Source of the DNA: JANSXG01 sp024743075
GTDB lineage: Bacteria; Planctomycetota; Phycisphaerae; Phycisphaerales; UBA1924
NCBI GenBank assembly: GCA_042140185.1
Contig: CP159477.1
Coordinates: 3,100,001 to 3,164,000 of the forward strand
DNA length: 64,000 nucleotides
Reading direction: 5' to 3'
Shown: positions 34,446 through 44,610 of the stretch, in pieces
How positions within the stretch are numbered: position 1 is the first letter of the stretch
Layout: each line of letters begins with the position of its first letter
Position numbers and translations under genes: made by a program
The notes under the pieces: model-generated
The model's database searches: none
What the model saw: the letters and a program-made list of their open reading frames with translations, nothing else
Told to the model about the DNA's origin: nothing

Positions 34446-36113
34446 ATGAGTCGGCTTAAGCCGCTCGGTGATCGGCGGCCCACAGGCGACGCCTGGACAA
34501 GCATCATCGGCACGGGCCTCGCGCTGAAGCTCCGCAAACGCGTGAAGCTGCTTTCCGATCTCGACCACTGGTCGAAGAACACCCAGAACATCCAGACCCG
34601 GCAGCTCCGCACGCTCCTGACGCTCGCGCAGCGCACCGAGGTCGGTCGCGAAGCGGGGTTCGCCACACTCCTCGGGCTGAGCGATGCGGATCTGCTCCGC
34701 GATTACCGCAAGTCCCTCCCGCTCGCGGATTACGAGCAGTACCGGGCTCAACTCGCCCGCACCCGCGAGAACGCCGAGCCCGATGTGTGCTGGCCCGGCG
34801 TTGTCATGGACTGGGCCCAAACCTCCGGCACGACCGGCGGCGAGAAATACATCCCGGTCTCGAAGCAGATGATGCGCTCGAACTACATCGCGGCGCTCGA
34901 CATTTTCGCCCACTCGATCCGGCGCGGCCTGCCGCTCAAGGATCTGTTCGGCGGCAAGATGCTCTTCCTCGGCGGGACGACTCAGGTCACAACCAACGAG
35001 CACGGTGTTCGCACCGGCGACCTTTCGGGGCTCGTCACGCCGCTGATCAAGTGGCCGCTCTCGCAGGTGTACACCCCCGGCAAGGACATCGCGCTGCTCT
35101 CGGACTGGCCAACCAAGATCCAGAAGATCGCTGAGTTGTGCATCGATCAGGATGTCCGGTTCGTGAGCGGAATGGCGTCGTGGTCGCTGCTGCTGTTTGA
35201 ACGATTGGTGCAGACCGCGTCCGAGCTCACCGGGGGCAAGGCCAAAACGCTCGAAGACATCTGGCCGAACTTCAAGATGTTCATACACGGTGGCGTGCGC
35301 TACCCGCCGTTCGACCCGCGCGTCCGCGCCGCGTGGTCGGGCAACCCGAACGAGGACGTGCCGTACCGGCTCGAGGTCTACCCGGCATCCGAAGGCTTCA
35401 TCGCGGTCCAGGACGAGCCGAACCCGCCGGGCGGCACGCCGTCGGCCCTTCGCCTGCACACCGACATCGGCATTTTCTACGAGTTCGTCCCCGCCGAGGA
35501 GATCGACAGCCCCGATGCGCGAACATTCACCGTCGGCGAGGTCGAGACCGGTCAGCGGTATGTGGTGGTGATGTCCACCTGTGCCGGCCTGTGGCGATAC
35601 GTCATCGGCGATGTGGTCGTATTCGATTCGGTCCCGGGACCGAACGGCACCGGCGGCGTTCCACGCCTCCGGATCGTCGGAAGGCACAAGCACTTCATCA
35701 ACGCCTTCGGCGAGAACCTCATCGTCGAGCAGGTCGAGAACGCCGTGGTCAGCGCTCGAGATCAAACCGGTCTCGAAGTGGGGGAGTTCACCGCCAGCCC
35801 GGTTTACCCGTCCGAGACCAGTCGGGGTGGGCTCGAGCTCGTCATCGAAGTCGCAGACCGAAGTGCTTCGGTGGAACGCTTCGGCAAGTGCTTCGACGAC
35901 GCGCTCAAGTCGCAGAACGTGGACTACACGACCAAGCGAGGCGAGTCGCTCGGCATGATCGAGCCCCGCATCACGCCCGTCCGGATGGGCATGTTCAGCG
36001 AGTGGATGGAATCGCGGGGCAAACTCGGCGGGCAGAACAAAGTGCCGCGCTGCGCCAACCACCGGGACTTTGTGAACGGGCTCCGTGAAATGGCCGGGCT
36101 CAACACGGAATAA
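34446..36113 (+). CDS. GH3-type acyl-adenylating amidosynthetase
   Basis: 555 residues, GH3 auxin-responsive-promoter family. The ATP-binding loop is TSGTTGGEKYIPVSK (residues 119-133). Further landmarks are YPASEGFIAVQDEP, the adenylate hinge RYVVVMSTCAGLWRYVIGD, and RIVGRHKHFINAFGENLIVEQVE before the small C-terminal lobe. Plant GH3 enzymes join carboxylates to amino acids through acyl-adenylates; bacterial members are poorly characterised. The ATG follows the previous stop directly, implying an operon. Substrates unknown. The start is well supported by the junction TGAATGAG. Confidence 0.85.
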   Translation: MSRLKPLGDRRPTGDAWTSIIGTGLALKLRKRVKLLSDLDHWSKNTQNIQTRQLRTLLTLAQRTEVGREAGFATLLGLSDADLLRDYRKSLPLADYEQYRAQLARTRENAEPDVCWPGVVMDWAQTSGTTGGEKYIPVSKQMMRSNYIAALDIFAHSIRRGLPLKDLFGGKMLFLGGTTQVTTNEHGVRTGDLSGLVTPLIKWPLSQVYTPGKDIALLSDWPTKIQKIAELCIDQDVRFVSGMASWSLLLFERLVQTASELTGGKAKTLEDIWPNFKMFIHGGVRYPPFDPRVRAAWSGNPNEDVPYRLEVYPASEGFIAVQDEPNPPGGTPSALRLHTDIGIFYEFVPAEEIDSPDARTFTVGEVETGQRYVVVMSTCAGLWRYVIGDVVVFDSVPGPNGTGGVPRLRIVGRHKHFINAFGENLIVEQVENAVVSARDQTGLEVGEFTASPVYPSETSRGGLELVIEVADRSASVERFGKCFDDALKSQNVDYTTKRGESLGMIEPRITPVRMGMFSEWMESRGKLGGQNKVPRCANHRDFVNGLREMAGLNTE

Positions 36114-36245
36114 GGGTTCGGGCCCTGTCGTATGATGTGGCTCGCCACGGTTCCCGTCGCCCCTCTGCCCGGTGTGCTCTGCCGCGATGTCCTCCACTCC
36201 GCCATCCGACCATGATGAAGCCGGTGGCACGCCGGCCGATCCGAA

Positions 36246-38999
36246 GTGGCATCCGCGCCGGGTTCTGATGGGGTTGTGGAGCGCAAGTGGACCCGGATCT
36301 ACCTGATCCTGCTGGTGCTTTCGCACCTCGTGATCGCGATTTTTGACCCGACCTATCCGTTCCTGCAGCCGTGGACGCCTTCCGATGCGGTGCGCCAGAC
36401 GGTGCGGATCACCCCGATGGACAAGAACGGCCCGGTCGGCGCCGAAGCCGACTACGCCGTCTCCGTTATCCGCTGGGATCCGGAACAGCCCGACGCTTCC
36501 AAGCTCCCGATCCTCTTGCTGCACGGCAGCCCGCCCGCATACGCGGGGCTCGATTTCAAGTGGCTCGCCCCGCGCATCGCGGAAACGGGGCGCGTCGTGT
36601 ATGCCATCGACCGGCCCGGCTACGGCGGCTCGGGAAAGTACCCGCCGAGTTTCTCCGCCAAGGCGAACGCTCATGTTGCCCTCGCGACGATGAAAAAACT
36701 CGGCATCGAGCGGGCCCACATCGGCGGGTGGTCGTTCGGCGGCGCGGTCGCGATCTGGATGGCCGAACTCGAGCCGGAGCGCGTCGCCTCGATCGAGATG
36801 ATCGCCGCGACCGGTGTGCAGGAGGGCGAGGGCAGCGGCAGCTACGCGTTCGAGCACTTCAAGTACGGCGTGGGGTACGCGGTGGTCATGGGTGTCCCGG
36901 AACTCATCCCGCACTTCGGCCTGCTGGCCCCGCGCTCGTTTCGTCATGCGTTTATCCGTGATTTCTCGGATACCGACCAGCGTGAGATCAGCGCGATCGT
37001 CCCAGAGCTGGAGACTCCCACGCTGATCCTGCAGGGGCGTGACGACATGCTCGTGCCCGCCAAGACCTCTGAACTGCATCACGAACTGTTCCCCGCCTCG
37101 CGACTGGTCGTCATGAACGGCGGTCACACCTCGGGCATCATTCCCTACGGCACCGACGATCTCGATATGGAGATCATGCTCCACGCGCTCGATTCGTTCC
37201 TGACGCGTCACGATGAGCCGGGCAGAACCGTCCTCGAAGGCGTCGCCGACTTCGCCCCCGTCCCGCCGCGCAAGCCGACAACCATCGGCGGCTACGAGAT
37301 CGACCCCGGGAAGACAGCGTGGTGGGCGATGGTCCTTCTGATCATCCTGGGTACGTTCATCAGCGAAGACCTCACGGTCATCGCGGTCGGCCTGCTCCTC
37401 GTGACCGGTCAGATCGACTACGGCGTGGCCCTCCTCGGCTGTTTCCTCGGCATCGTCCTCGGTGACTACGGGCTGTGGGCCCTCGGACGATTCGGAGGCA
37501 CGCGCCTGCTGCGCGTCCCGCTCTTCAAGCGGCTCATCAGCGAGCAGCAGTTGGAACACTGGGGACGCGTGCTCGGCCGTCACACGGCCAAAGCGGTTTT
37601 TCTCGCGCATGCTCCCCGGCACCCGCCTTCCGATGTACATCGCAGCAGGAATCGTTCCCGGCCACAACAGGAAGTTCCTGTTCTGGGTGACCATCGCCGT
37701 TGGCATCTGGACCCCGACGCTGCTGGTACTGACCGCCCTGATCGGCCCGAAGCTGCTGGGCTTCTTCGAGACCATTTTCCACGGGCCGTGGGCCATCCTC
37801 GCGGCGTTCATCGTTCTCGTTGCCCTGCTGCGAGTCGCTTCACTCGAAGCAACCGAGATCGGCCGAGCCCGTCTGAGGGCTGGCATCCAGCGATTCGTCC
37901 AGCCGGAGTTCTGGCCCGTTTGGATCTTCTACGCGCCGATGCTCGTCTGGCTTCCGATGCTCGCGATTCGTCACCGGTCGATGACCGTGTTCACGTGCGC
38001 CAACCCCGGGATCCCCAACGGCGGCGGCGTGGTTGGCGAGGCGAAGTCGCGGATTGTTGAGGGGTTTGCCGCGGGCGGTGCCCCCGTCCTGGAGGCGGTT
38101 CGCATCCAGCCCGTTGATGATGAGTCGCTCAGCGATCAGGAAGTCGCTCGGCTTCGGGCTCAATCGCTGGTCGAGGCGATCGAAGACCCCTCCACCGGAC
38201 TCGGCGGCTTCCCGATCGTTCTCAAACCCGATGCCGGCCAGCGGGGCTTCGGTGTTCGGGTGGTCGAGAACAAGGACCGCGCGATCGAGTATTTCGAGCA
38301 GGCCGACGGCATGATCGTCGCACAGCGCTACGACCCCGGCCCGTGCGAGTTCGGGCTACTCTGGGCGCGCGACATGGACTCGGCGACGGACGCGCCCATG
38401 GACGATCGCCCCGGCTTCATCTTCTCGATCACGCGCAAGGAGTTCCCGGTCGTCGAGGGGGATGGCGAATCGACGCTCGAGCAGCTCATCTGGAAGCACC
38501 CGCGCTACCGGATGCAGGGCAGAGTCTTTCAGAAACGCCACGAGGCGAACCGCGATCTCGTGCTCCGCAAGGGCGAGACCTATCGCCTCGCCAAGGCGGG
38601 CAACCACGCCCAGGGCACCATGTTGCTCGACGGCGCGGATCTGATCACGCCCGAGCTCCAGTCGTGGGCGGAGCGCGCGATGCAGAGCTACCGCGATCCC
38701 GGCGGGCGGATCGATTTCGGGCGAATGGATGTCCGTTGCCCCAGCGAAGGCGACTTTCAGGCCGGCCGGAACATCAGCATCATCGAGTGCAACGGCACGC
38801 TTTCGGAATCGACCAACCTGTACGACCCGCAGCGGTCGATCGGGTTCATGTACTGGACGCTGTTCCGTCAGTGGTCTTTGCTGTACCGGATCGGCGCGGG
38901 CGCCGTCGTGACGGTGCGAAGCCGGTCGGGCTGCTGGGGCTGTTTCGGATGTGGGTGTCGTTCCGTCGATCTCGCAGCGGCCCATCCCTCGCCGACTGA
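36246..38999 (+). CDS. fusion of alpha/beta hydrolase, DedA membrane domain and ATP-grasp ligase domain (frame changes)
   Basis: About 915 residues if two frame changes are corrected, one at T5 (37597-37601) and one at 38905-38912. A better N-terminus starts at the ATG at 36187 one frame away (HDEAGGTPADPKWHPRRVLMG). Domain order: a transmembrane helix (IYLILLVLSHLVIAIF), a hydrolase with LLHGSPP, GGWSFGGA and GRDDMLVP, then a DedA/SNARE-associated domain (ISEDLTVIAVG, GIVLGDYGLW, then SRMLPGTRLPMYIAAG, with further helices), and finally an ATP-grasp ligase domain with FPIVLKPDAGQRGFGV and IIECNGTLSES, the Mg-binding acid plus Asn. The end is FRMWVSFRRSRSGPSLAD. DedA proteins act in lipid-carrier transport; the ATP-grasp part would join a carboxylate to an amine. 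Confidence 0.75.
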
Positions 39000-39095
39000 G
39001 TTCGGTGTCGCCAAACCCGCAGATTTCGGAGCGCGGGGCGTTGACTCTGGGCGGTGCGCCGGTCACGATGCAGTGACCCCCGGAGGTGGGCTGCG

Positions 39096-39500
39096 ATGGC
39101 CGTTCGCATGGAGTTGTCCCGTATCCTGATCGCGGATCAGCACGATCTGAATGTGATCGAGTTGCTCGAGGTCGACGGCGAGCGGACGTTCCCGATCTTG
39201 ATCGGTGTCGTCGAGGCCGAAGCGATCAAGCGGCGCCTTCAGGGCATCGAACTGAAACGCCCGCTCACACACGAACTGATGATGTCGATCATCGACGCCT
39301 TCGGAGGGACGATCAAGGAAGTCCGGATCAACGACCTCAACGATCACACCTTCTTTGCCCTGCTCATCATTCATACCGACGACGACCGGATCATGGAGAT
39401 CGACAGCCGCCCTTCGGATGCCATCGCGCTCGCGGTCGCTGCGGAGATCCCGATCTTCGTCGAGGAGTCGGTGATCGATTCGGCGATGAGCGACCTCTAA
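39096..39500 (+). CDS. DUF151 / bifunctional nuclease family protein
   Basis: 134 residues from the ATG at 39096, with GGAGG nine bases upstream. The family pattern is DLNVIELLEVDGERTFPILIGVVEAEAI at the start, RPLTHELMMSIIDAFGG mid-way and IDSRPSDAIALAVAAEIPIFV near the end. Members are described as bifunctional nucleases or DUF151; the biochemical role in bacteria is unclear. It lies 96 bases after the hydrolase-DedA-ATP-grasp gene, possibly in the same unit. Confidence 0.85.
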   Translation: MAVRMELSRILIADQHDLNVIELLEVDGERTFPILIGVVEAEAIKRRLQGIELKRPLTHELMMSIIDAFGGTIKEVRINDLNDHTFFALLIIHTDDDRIMEIDSRPSDAIALAVAAEIPIFVEESVIDSAMSDL

Positions 39501-39528
39501 CAGGTCGGGTGTCCTACACTGCGCGGTC

Positions 39529-40926
39529 ATGACCGAAGGCTCGTCACAACCACCCCCGCTTTCCAAGCACGCGGACGGGACCGCGCTGTCGTGGGCACCC
39601 TTCCTGACCGCGCCCGTCGAGCCGATCCCGGGGTGCATCAAGCAGCGCGATGAGGAGTTCCTCGTCGAAGAACTGCCCCGGTACGAACCCTGCGGCGAGG
39701 GTGAGCACATCTACCTGTTCGTCGAGAAGCGGGGCCTGTCGACATCGGGTCTGATCCGCGTGGTCTCGGATCATTTCAAGGTCAACCATCGCGACATCGG
39801 TTTCGCCGGCATGAAGGACAAGAACGCGATCACCCGGCAGGTGATCAGCGTCCACATGCCCGGCCGACGTCCGGAAGACTTCCCGATGCTCCAGCACGAT
39901 CGTGTCGGTGTGCTCTGGGCCGACCTGCACACAAACAAACTCCGGCGGGGCCACCTGCTCGGCAACCGTTTCTCGGTCTGGATCCGCGAGACAGACGCGA
40001 GGCGCGTTTCCGATGCCCATCGCATCCTCCAGTTCCTCAGCGCACGCGGCATGCCGAACTTCTACGGCCACCAACGGTTCGGGACCCGACGGCGCAACCA
40101 CGAATTGGGCCGGCTCTACCTCCAGCGCGAATTCGAGGCCCTGCTCGATCTGCTCCTGGGGCCGGACCCGAACATGCCGAATCTCAACCGGGTCGCGCGA
40201 GAGGCGTACGCGCGGGGAGACTACGCCGGTGCGCGAGAAGCCATGCCCGCGGCGCAGCGCACCGAGATCGCGGCCCTGAGAGCGCTGGAGAAAGGGCGCA
40301 ATCCCGCCGACGCCGTGCAGGCCGTGGCCCAGATGCAGCGCGTCTTCTGGGTCACCGCCTGGCAGAGCGCAATCTTCAACCGCGTCCTCGCTCGGCGCCT
40401 GTCCGAGCACGCAGAGTCCGAAGATCCGGGTTCGGCGCTGACGATGCTGCGTCCGGGAGACATCGCGTTCAAGCACGACAACCACGCCATGTTCCGCGTG
40501 GACGACGCAACGGCTGCCGACCCCGAAACGCCGGAGCGCATCAAGCGGCGCGAGATCAGCCCGACCGGGCCGATGTTCGGCATCAGGACCATGCTCTGCG
40601 ACGGGAAGAGCGCCGAGGTCGAGCGCGAGGAGTTCGAGAAAGAAGGCGTCCCGATGGAAGCCCTCGAGAAAGTGGTGAAGACGCTGGGTGAGTCCGTCGC
40701 CGGGACGCGCAGGCCGCTGCGCACCCTGGTGACCGATCCCGAGGTGGAGGGTGGTGTGGACGAGAACGGCCACTTCATCCGCTGCGCCTTCGACCTCCCG
40801 GCCGGCTCGTTCGCGACCATGCTCGTCCGTGAACTGCTCAAGTCGGACCGGATCGAGTGCCGTCAGTCCTTGAGTTTCGATCCCAGCGCAGAAGCGATCG
40901 ATGAAACCGAGGACACCGACGGATGA
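39529..40926 (+). CDS. truD: tRNA pseudouridine(13) synthase TruD
   Basis: 465 residues. The TruD motif GFAGMKDKNAITRQ contains the catalytic Asp, and FLVEELPRYEPCGEGEHIYLF precedes it as in the family. NFYGHQRFGTRR lies mid-protein, and the C-terminal domain contains GSFATMLVRELLK. It isomerises U13 of tRNA-Glu. It is larger than E. coli TruD (349 residues), mainly through an N-terminal leader and internal extensions. A 4-base overlap with the next gene suggests coupling. Confidence 0.9.
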   Translation: MTEGSSQPPPLSKHADGTALSWAPFLTAPVEPIPGCIKQRDEEFLVEELPRYEPCGEGEHIYLFVEKRGLSTSGLIRVVSDHFKVNHRDIGFAGMKDKNAITRQVISVHMPGRRPEDFPMLQHDRVGVLWADLHTNKLRRGHLLGNRFSVWIRETDARRVSDAHRILQFLSARGMPNFYGHQRFGTRRRNHELGRLYLQREFEALLDLLLGPDPNMPNLNRVAREAYARGDYAGAREAMPAAQRTEIAALRALEKGRNPADAVQAVAQMQRVFWVTAWQSAIFNRVLARRLSEHAESEDPGSALTMLRPGDIAFKHDNHAMFRVDDATAADPETPERIKRREISPTGPMFGIRTMLCDGKSAEVEREEFEKEGVPMEALEKVVKTLGESVAGTRRPLRTLVTDPEVEGGVDENGHFIRCAFDLPAGSFATMLVRELLKSDRIECRQSLSFDPSAEAIDETEDTDG

Positions 40927-41603
40927 CTCAACGGCAGATGGATTCCCCGGTCCGAATCAAGGTGGTCTGCTTCGATCTCGGCGGCGTCGTCGTTCGCATC
41001 GCGCGCACCTGGGCGGAAGCCTGCGCCGCCGCCGGCATCGATGTCCGAGGCCATGACATGTTTGAGGCACCGGATCTGCAGAGCGGTCGGCGCGAACTGT
41101 CCGACGCCTACCAGATCGGCCGGATCGACTGCCGGGCGTACTTCCGGCGCATCGCCGAGCATAGCGAAGGGCTCTACGAGCCCGACGAGATCGAAGCCAT
41201 CCACCGCGCGTGGGTGTTCGACCCGTACCCGGGTGTCGAGCAGCTCATCGACGAGCTGAACGCCCTCGACGGCGTTCGCACGGCCTGCCTCAGCAACACC
41301 AATCACAGCCACTGGCAGGATCTGAAAGCCGAGAAGGACGGGCGCTGGCGTGTGGAAGCGATCCGGAAGCTCAATACTCATCTCGTCTCGCACGAACTCA
41401 ACGCGGTGAAGCCGGAAGAGCGCATCTACCGCGAAGCCGAGCGCCGCCTCAAGGCGAGCGGACCCGAGATCGTCTTTTTCGACGATCTCGCCGAGAACAT
41501 CGACGGGGCTCGGAGGCTCGGCTGGCAGGCGTTCCGCATCGACCACGATGGCGACACGGCGCTGCAGATGCGACACCGGTTGGCTGCTCTCAAGTTGCTG
41601 TAA
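40923..41603 (+). CDS. HAD-superfamily hydrolase (subclass IA)
   Basis: 226 residues. The motif-1 strand CFDLGGVVV carries a single first Asp with Gly in place of the second Asp, as in YihX-type phosphatases. Motif 2 is LSNTNHSHW, motif 3 lies in AVKPEERIY and motif 4 in IVFFDDLAENIDGA. The cap is a short helical insert (PDLQSGRRELSDAYQIGRID). A small-molecule phosphatase is the usual role of this subclass; the substrate is unknown. It starts inside the truD stop. Confidence 0.8.
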   Translation: MTQRQMDSPVRIKVVCFDLGGVVVRIARTWAEACAAAGIDVRGHDMFEAPDLQSGRRELSDAYQIGRIDCRAYFRRIAEHSEGLYEPDEIEAIHRAWVFDPYPGVEQLIDELNALDGVRTACLSNTNHSHWQDLKAEKDGRWRVEAIRKLNTHLVSHELNAVKPEERIYREAERRLKASGPEIVFFDDLAENIDGARRLGWQAFRIDHDGDTALQMRHRLAALKLL

Positions 41604-41623
41604 CGCTACAGGAACGCGTGGGT

Positions 41624-44501
41624 TCAGCGGATCTCCAGAGTCCGGTTGAGCCGCCCGCTCCCGGCCTGCTCACGGACGCTTACACGCACCCACTCGCCCC
41701 GGAGCGCGTCCGCGGCGTCGAAGAACACGAACCGCTTGACCACCGAGTCGCCGGGTTCGAGCGAGCTGATGGGCGCGGTCTGGCTCTGGAAACCGGGCGC
41801 AAGTGCGATCGCCTCCAGTGAGATCACATCCTGCGATGTGTTCGTCACGAGCGCCTCGACAATGAGGGTTGTGAGTTGCCCGTCCTGGCCCGGCGCGAAT
41901 CGGTACGCGGGGTTCAGTTCGACGGACTCAAGCCCGAGATCGATCAGCAGCGGCACGCGCATGACCGGATACTCACGGTCCGCCACGAGTTCGAGTTCCG
42001 CTTCGATCGGTCGTGTGCCGGCTTCCTCGCCGAGGCCGAGTTCGATCGTGAACGGCAGCCGGATCTCCTCGCCGCGCCGGGCTGAGAACGGAATGACCCG
42101 CGGCGTGAAGCCCCAACGCTCCGGGTCGATCAGGCGCACGCGCCCGCTTATCCCGCCGGGGTACGGGTTCTTCAGGACCAGTTCCAGCTGGTGGACCATG
42201 GCGCGCGAGGGCACATCGCGGGCGCGATCCGCATGCCGGCGCGCATCAGCGCGAGGTCGGCGTTCACCCCCTCGATCAGCAGCGGCATCTGCCCCAGCTG
42301 GATCTGGTGCAGTCCGTCAACGGGCTCGACCACACGCTGATTCCCGAAGGGGTCGGTTACCCGCACGGGGCCTTCGGCCAGATACGCCCGGATCATCGCG
42401 TCCTCGGTCTTGGCAAAGTCGTTCCAGGCGACGAGCACGCCGCCGCTGCGAGCCGCACCGCGTGGACGTCCGATGAGCACGCGAACGCCGTCGACCGTCT
42501 GGAACTCGCCGGCCGGCTCCTGGACCGCGAGCGTCTGCGAGAGTGTTCGCCATACCACCGATTCGATCTCGGGCAGCCACTGCCCGTCGTAGGGCATGAG
42601 CCCGTCGTAGTGCTCCGCAGCCGACCGTGGTTCGCGCCAAACCCAGGGCTCGTAGATGGCCAGTCTCGGCACGCCCGCGAACCAGGCGAGAGCGCCCCGT
42701 TTCGTGAGGTCGATCGCGATGGCCCGTCGTCCGAAGACCTCACGCCTCGGCGTCTCGATCACCAGCGTAGTGCCGTCGTCAGCCGGCCAGAACGCCACCA
42801 GCTCTTCGATCGCCGTCGTCGGGACGCGCTGCGAGAGTTCGATGGTCAGTCGCTCGGAGTCCGCGGAGCTTTCGACGATCCGGAGCCGGTCATCGACCGC
42901 CTGTGTGGCATCCCAGGGGACGACCACCGCCGGTCGCGGCACGAGCCGCTCCAGCACGCCCGTGATCTGGTCGAGTGTTGGGTCGAGCTGTTCGGACCAG
43001 AACGCGTCATCCGACCCGGTCGGGCCGATCTGCCAGCGGACAACTCGTTCGCCGAATCGGGTAAGCAGCGGCTCCAAAGACGGTGCCCATATCTCAGCGT
43101 CACGCCGGAACAACTCAAGGGTCGCGCCCTCGTCGACGCCGGCGGTCCGCGCCACGCCTTCGGGCACGGAGCCGAGCACGAATGTGACATCCTGACGCGC
43201 TTCCAGAAGGCGATCGATCGCGGTTTCGAACTCCGACGGGCTGCCGCCGAACCGACGCGCCCCCGTCGACGCACCCAATTCGTCATCGCCCCAGATATCG
43301 ATCCAGATCGAGCCGGTTCTGAGCGCCCGGACCACCGTCGCGAGCAAAGGCAACTGCTCACGCGTGAGCGTTTCGGCAATCACGCCGAACCGCCGGATCT
43401 CCTCGCGATCGAGTGGGCCTTCCGGCGAGAGGTAGACAAACTGCGTGAAGGCCTGAGCGACCAGGCCCTGATCGCTTTCGACATCGAGCGCCGCGCGGTA
43501 CCAGCCGTACTCGGTGATGGGCGGTACCCAGGTCACCGGTGCGCTGAGGTCCGTGCCGCGGAACGAGTCCGACGCGATCACGTTCCCGTCGAGATCGTAG
43601 ACAGAGAGTTCCGCCCTTAGCGGCTCACCTGTCAGGTCGAAGACCTGCAGCACGAGTTCGGGCTTCTGGGGGGCAACGATGTAGTTGCCCGCGACTGTCG
43701 TGCGGAGTTCCAGACGCGGCATCTGGTACACGGCCACCGTGTCGAAGCTGACCGACCCGGACCGATCCTCGCGGATCACCTCGTGGATGAGCCGGCCATC
43801 ACGCGCCGGCGGCACGAGCGCCGGGTTCGTCGGCTGAGCCTGCTCAGCCACCGGGGCGTCGCGGAGCTCCGTCAGAAACTGCTCCGGCTGGAGCAGCAGC
43901 AGTTCGATCTCAAGGAATTCCGCCTCGGGGTGGGCATCGACACGCAGTTGAATCGGCGTCCACTCACCCTCCGAGAGAATCAGACTCGACTCCACGGTGG
44001 TCTCGTCAATCGGGACATAGCCCGTCGTTCGATCACCGGTCCGCGGGTTGATCTCGACCGTTGAGCGGACATAGCGCGTGGTGATCCGAGCCCGCGCGTG
44101 GACGAGTCCGTCCGTCCGAACGCGAGCGGTGACCAGATAGTCGCTGCCGGGCATGACCACCAGCGCCAGCGCGCCAGCCGGACCGAGGTGGATCCGCCCT
44201 TGGTCGGGAGCACGACGCAGGATTCACCACTCGCGGCGTGCTCGCTCGAGAAGCCGGGCTTGTTCCAGAAGGGGAAGCCCGGTCGCTCTGGCTGCGGCGG
44301 AGCCGGGTTGCCGCTGAACCAGTCTTGCGGGAAATCGGCGATGAAGCCGTTGATCACCCGATCCTCAAAATCCCAGACCTTGACCAAGCGGTTCGCGGCA
44401 CTCGGCCGATCGGACTGCCCGATCGCCTCGCCGGCGAGGCACGCCAGTGCCGCGGACGCGATCAGCGGCGGAACCAGATGTCCGAGGCGGTTTCGGGGCA
44501 T
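41624..44501 (-). CDS. large secreted protein of unknown function with two frame changes
   Basis: About 959 residues when two frame changes are joined. The start is the ATG at 44501 with a signal peptide (RLGHLVPPLIASAALACLAGEAIG). A beta-sandwich-like region follows (VWDFEDRVINGFIADFPQDW). It crosses to the next frame at 44155-44180 (AGALALVVMPGSDYL), then again at 42190-42215, ending with NPYPGGISGRVRLIDPERWG and stopping at 41624. The middle has Ig-like strands (LRAELSVYDLDGNVIA) and a helical/TIM-like part with repeated DVTFVLGS and RFGERVVRW strands. The tail resembles an adhesion or carbohydrate-binding fold. No named family is certain. It is convergent with the HAD gene. Confidence 0.6.
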
Positions 44502-44610
44502 CGGCAGGGGGCCTTTCCGTGCGCACAACAACACCCCACGCGAGGGCGCTCTACAGGAGATATCGGACGATGAACGCGCTCAGATTGACGGGAATCCTGC
44601 CGAAACAGCC

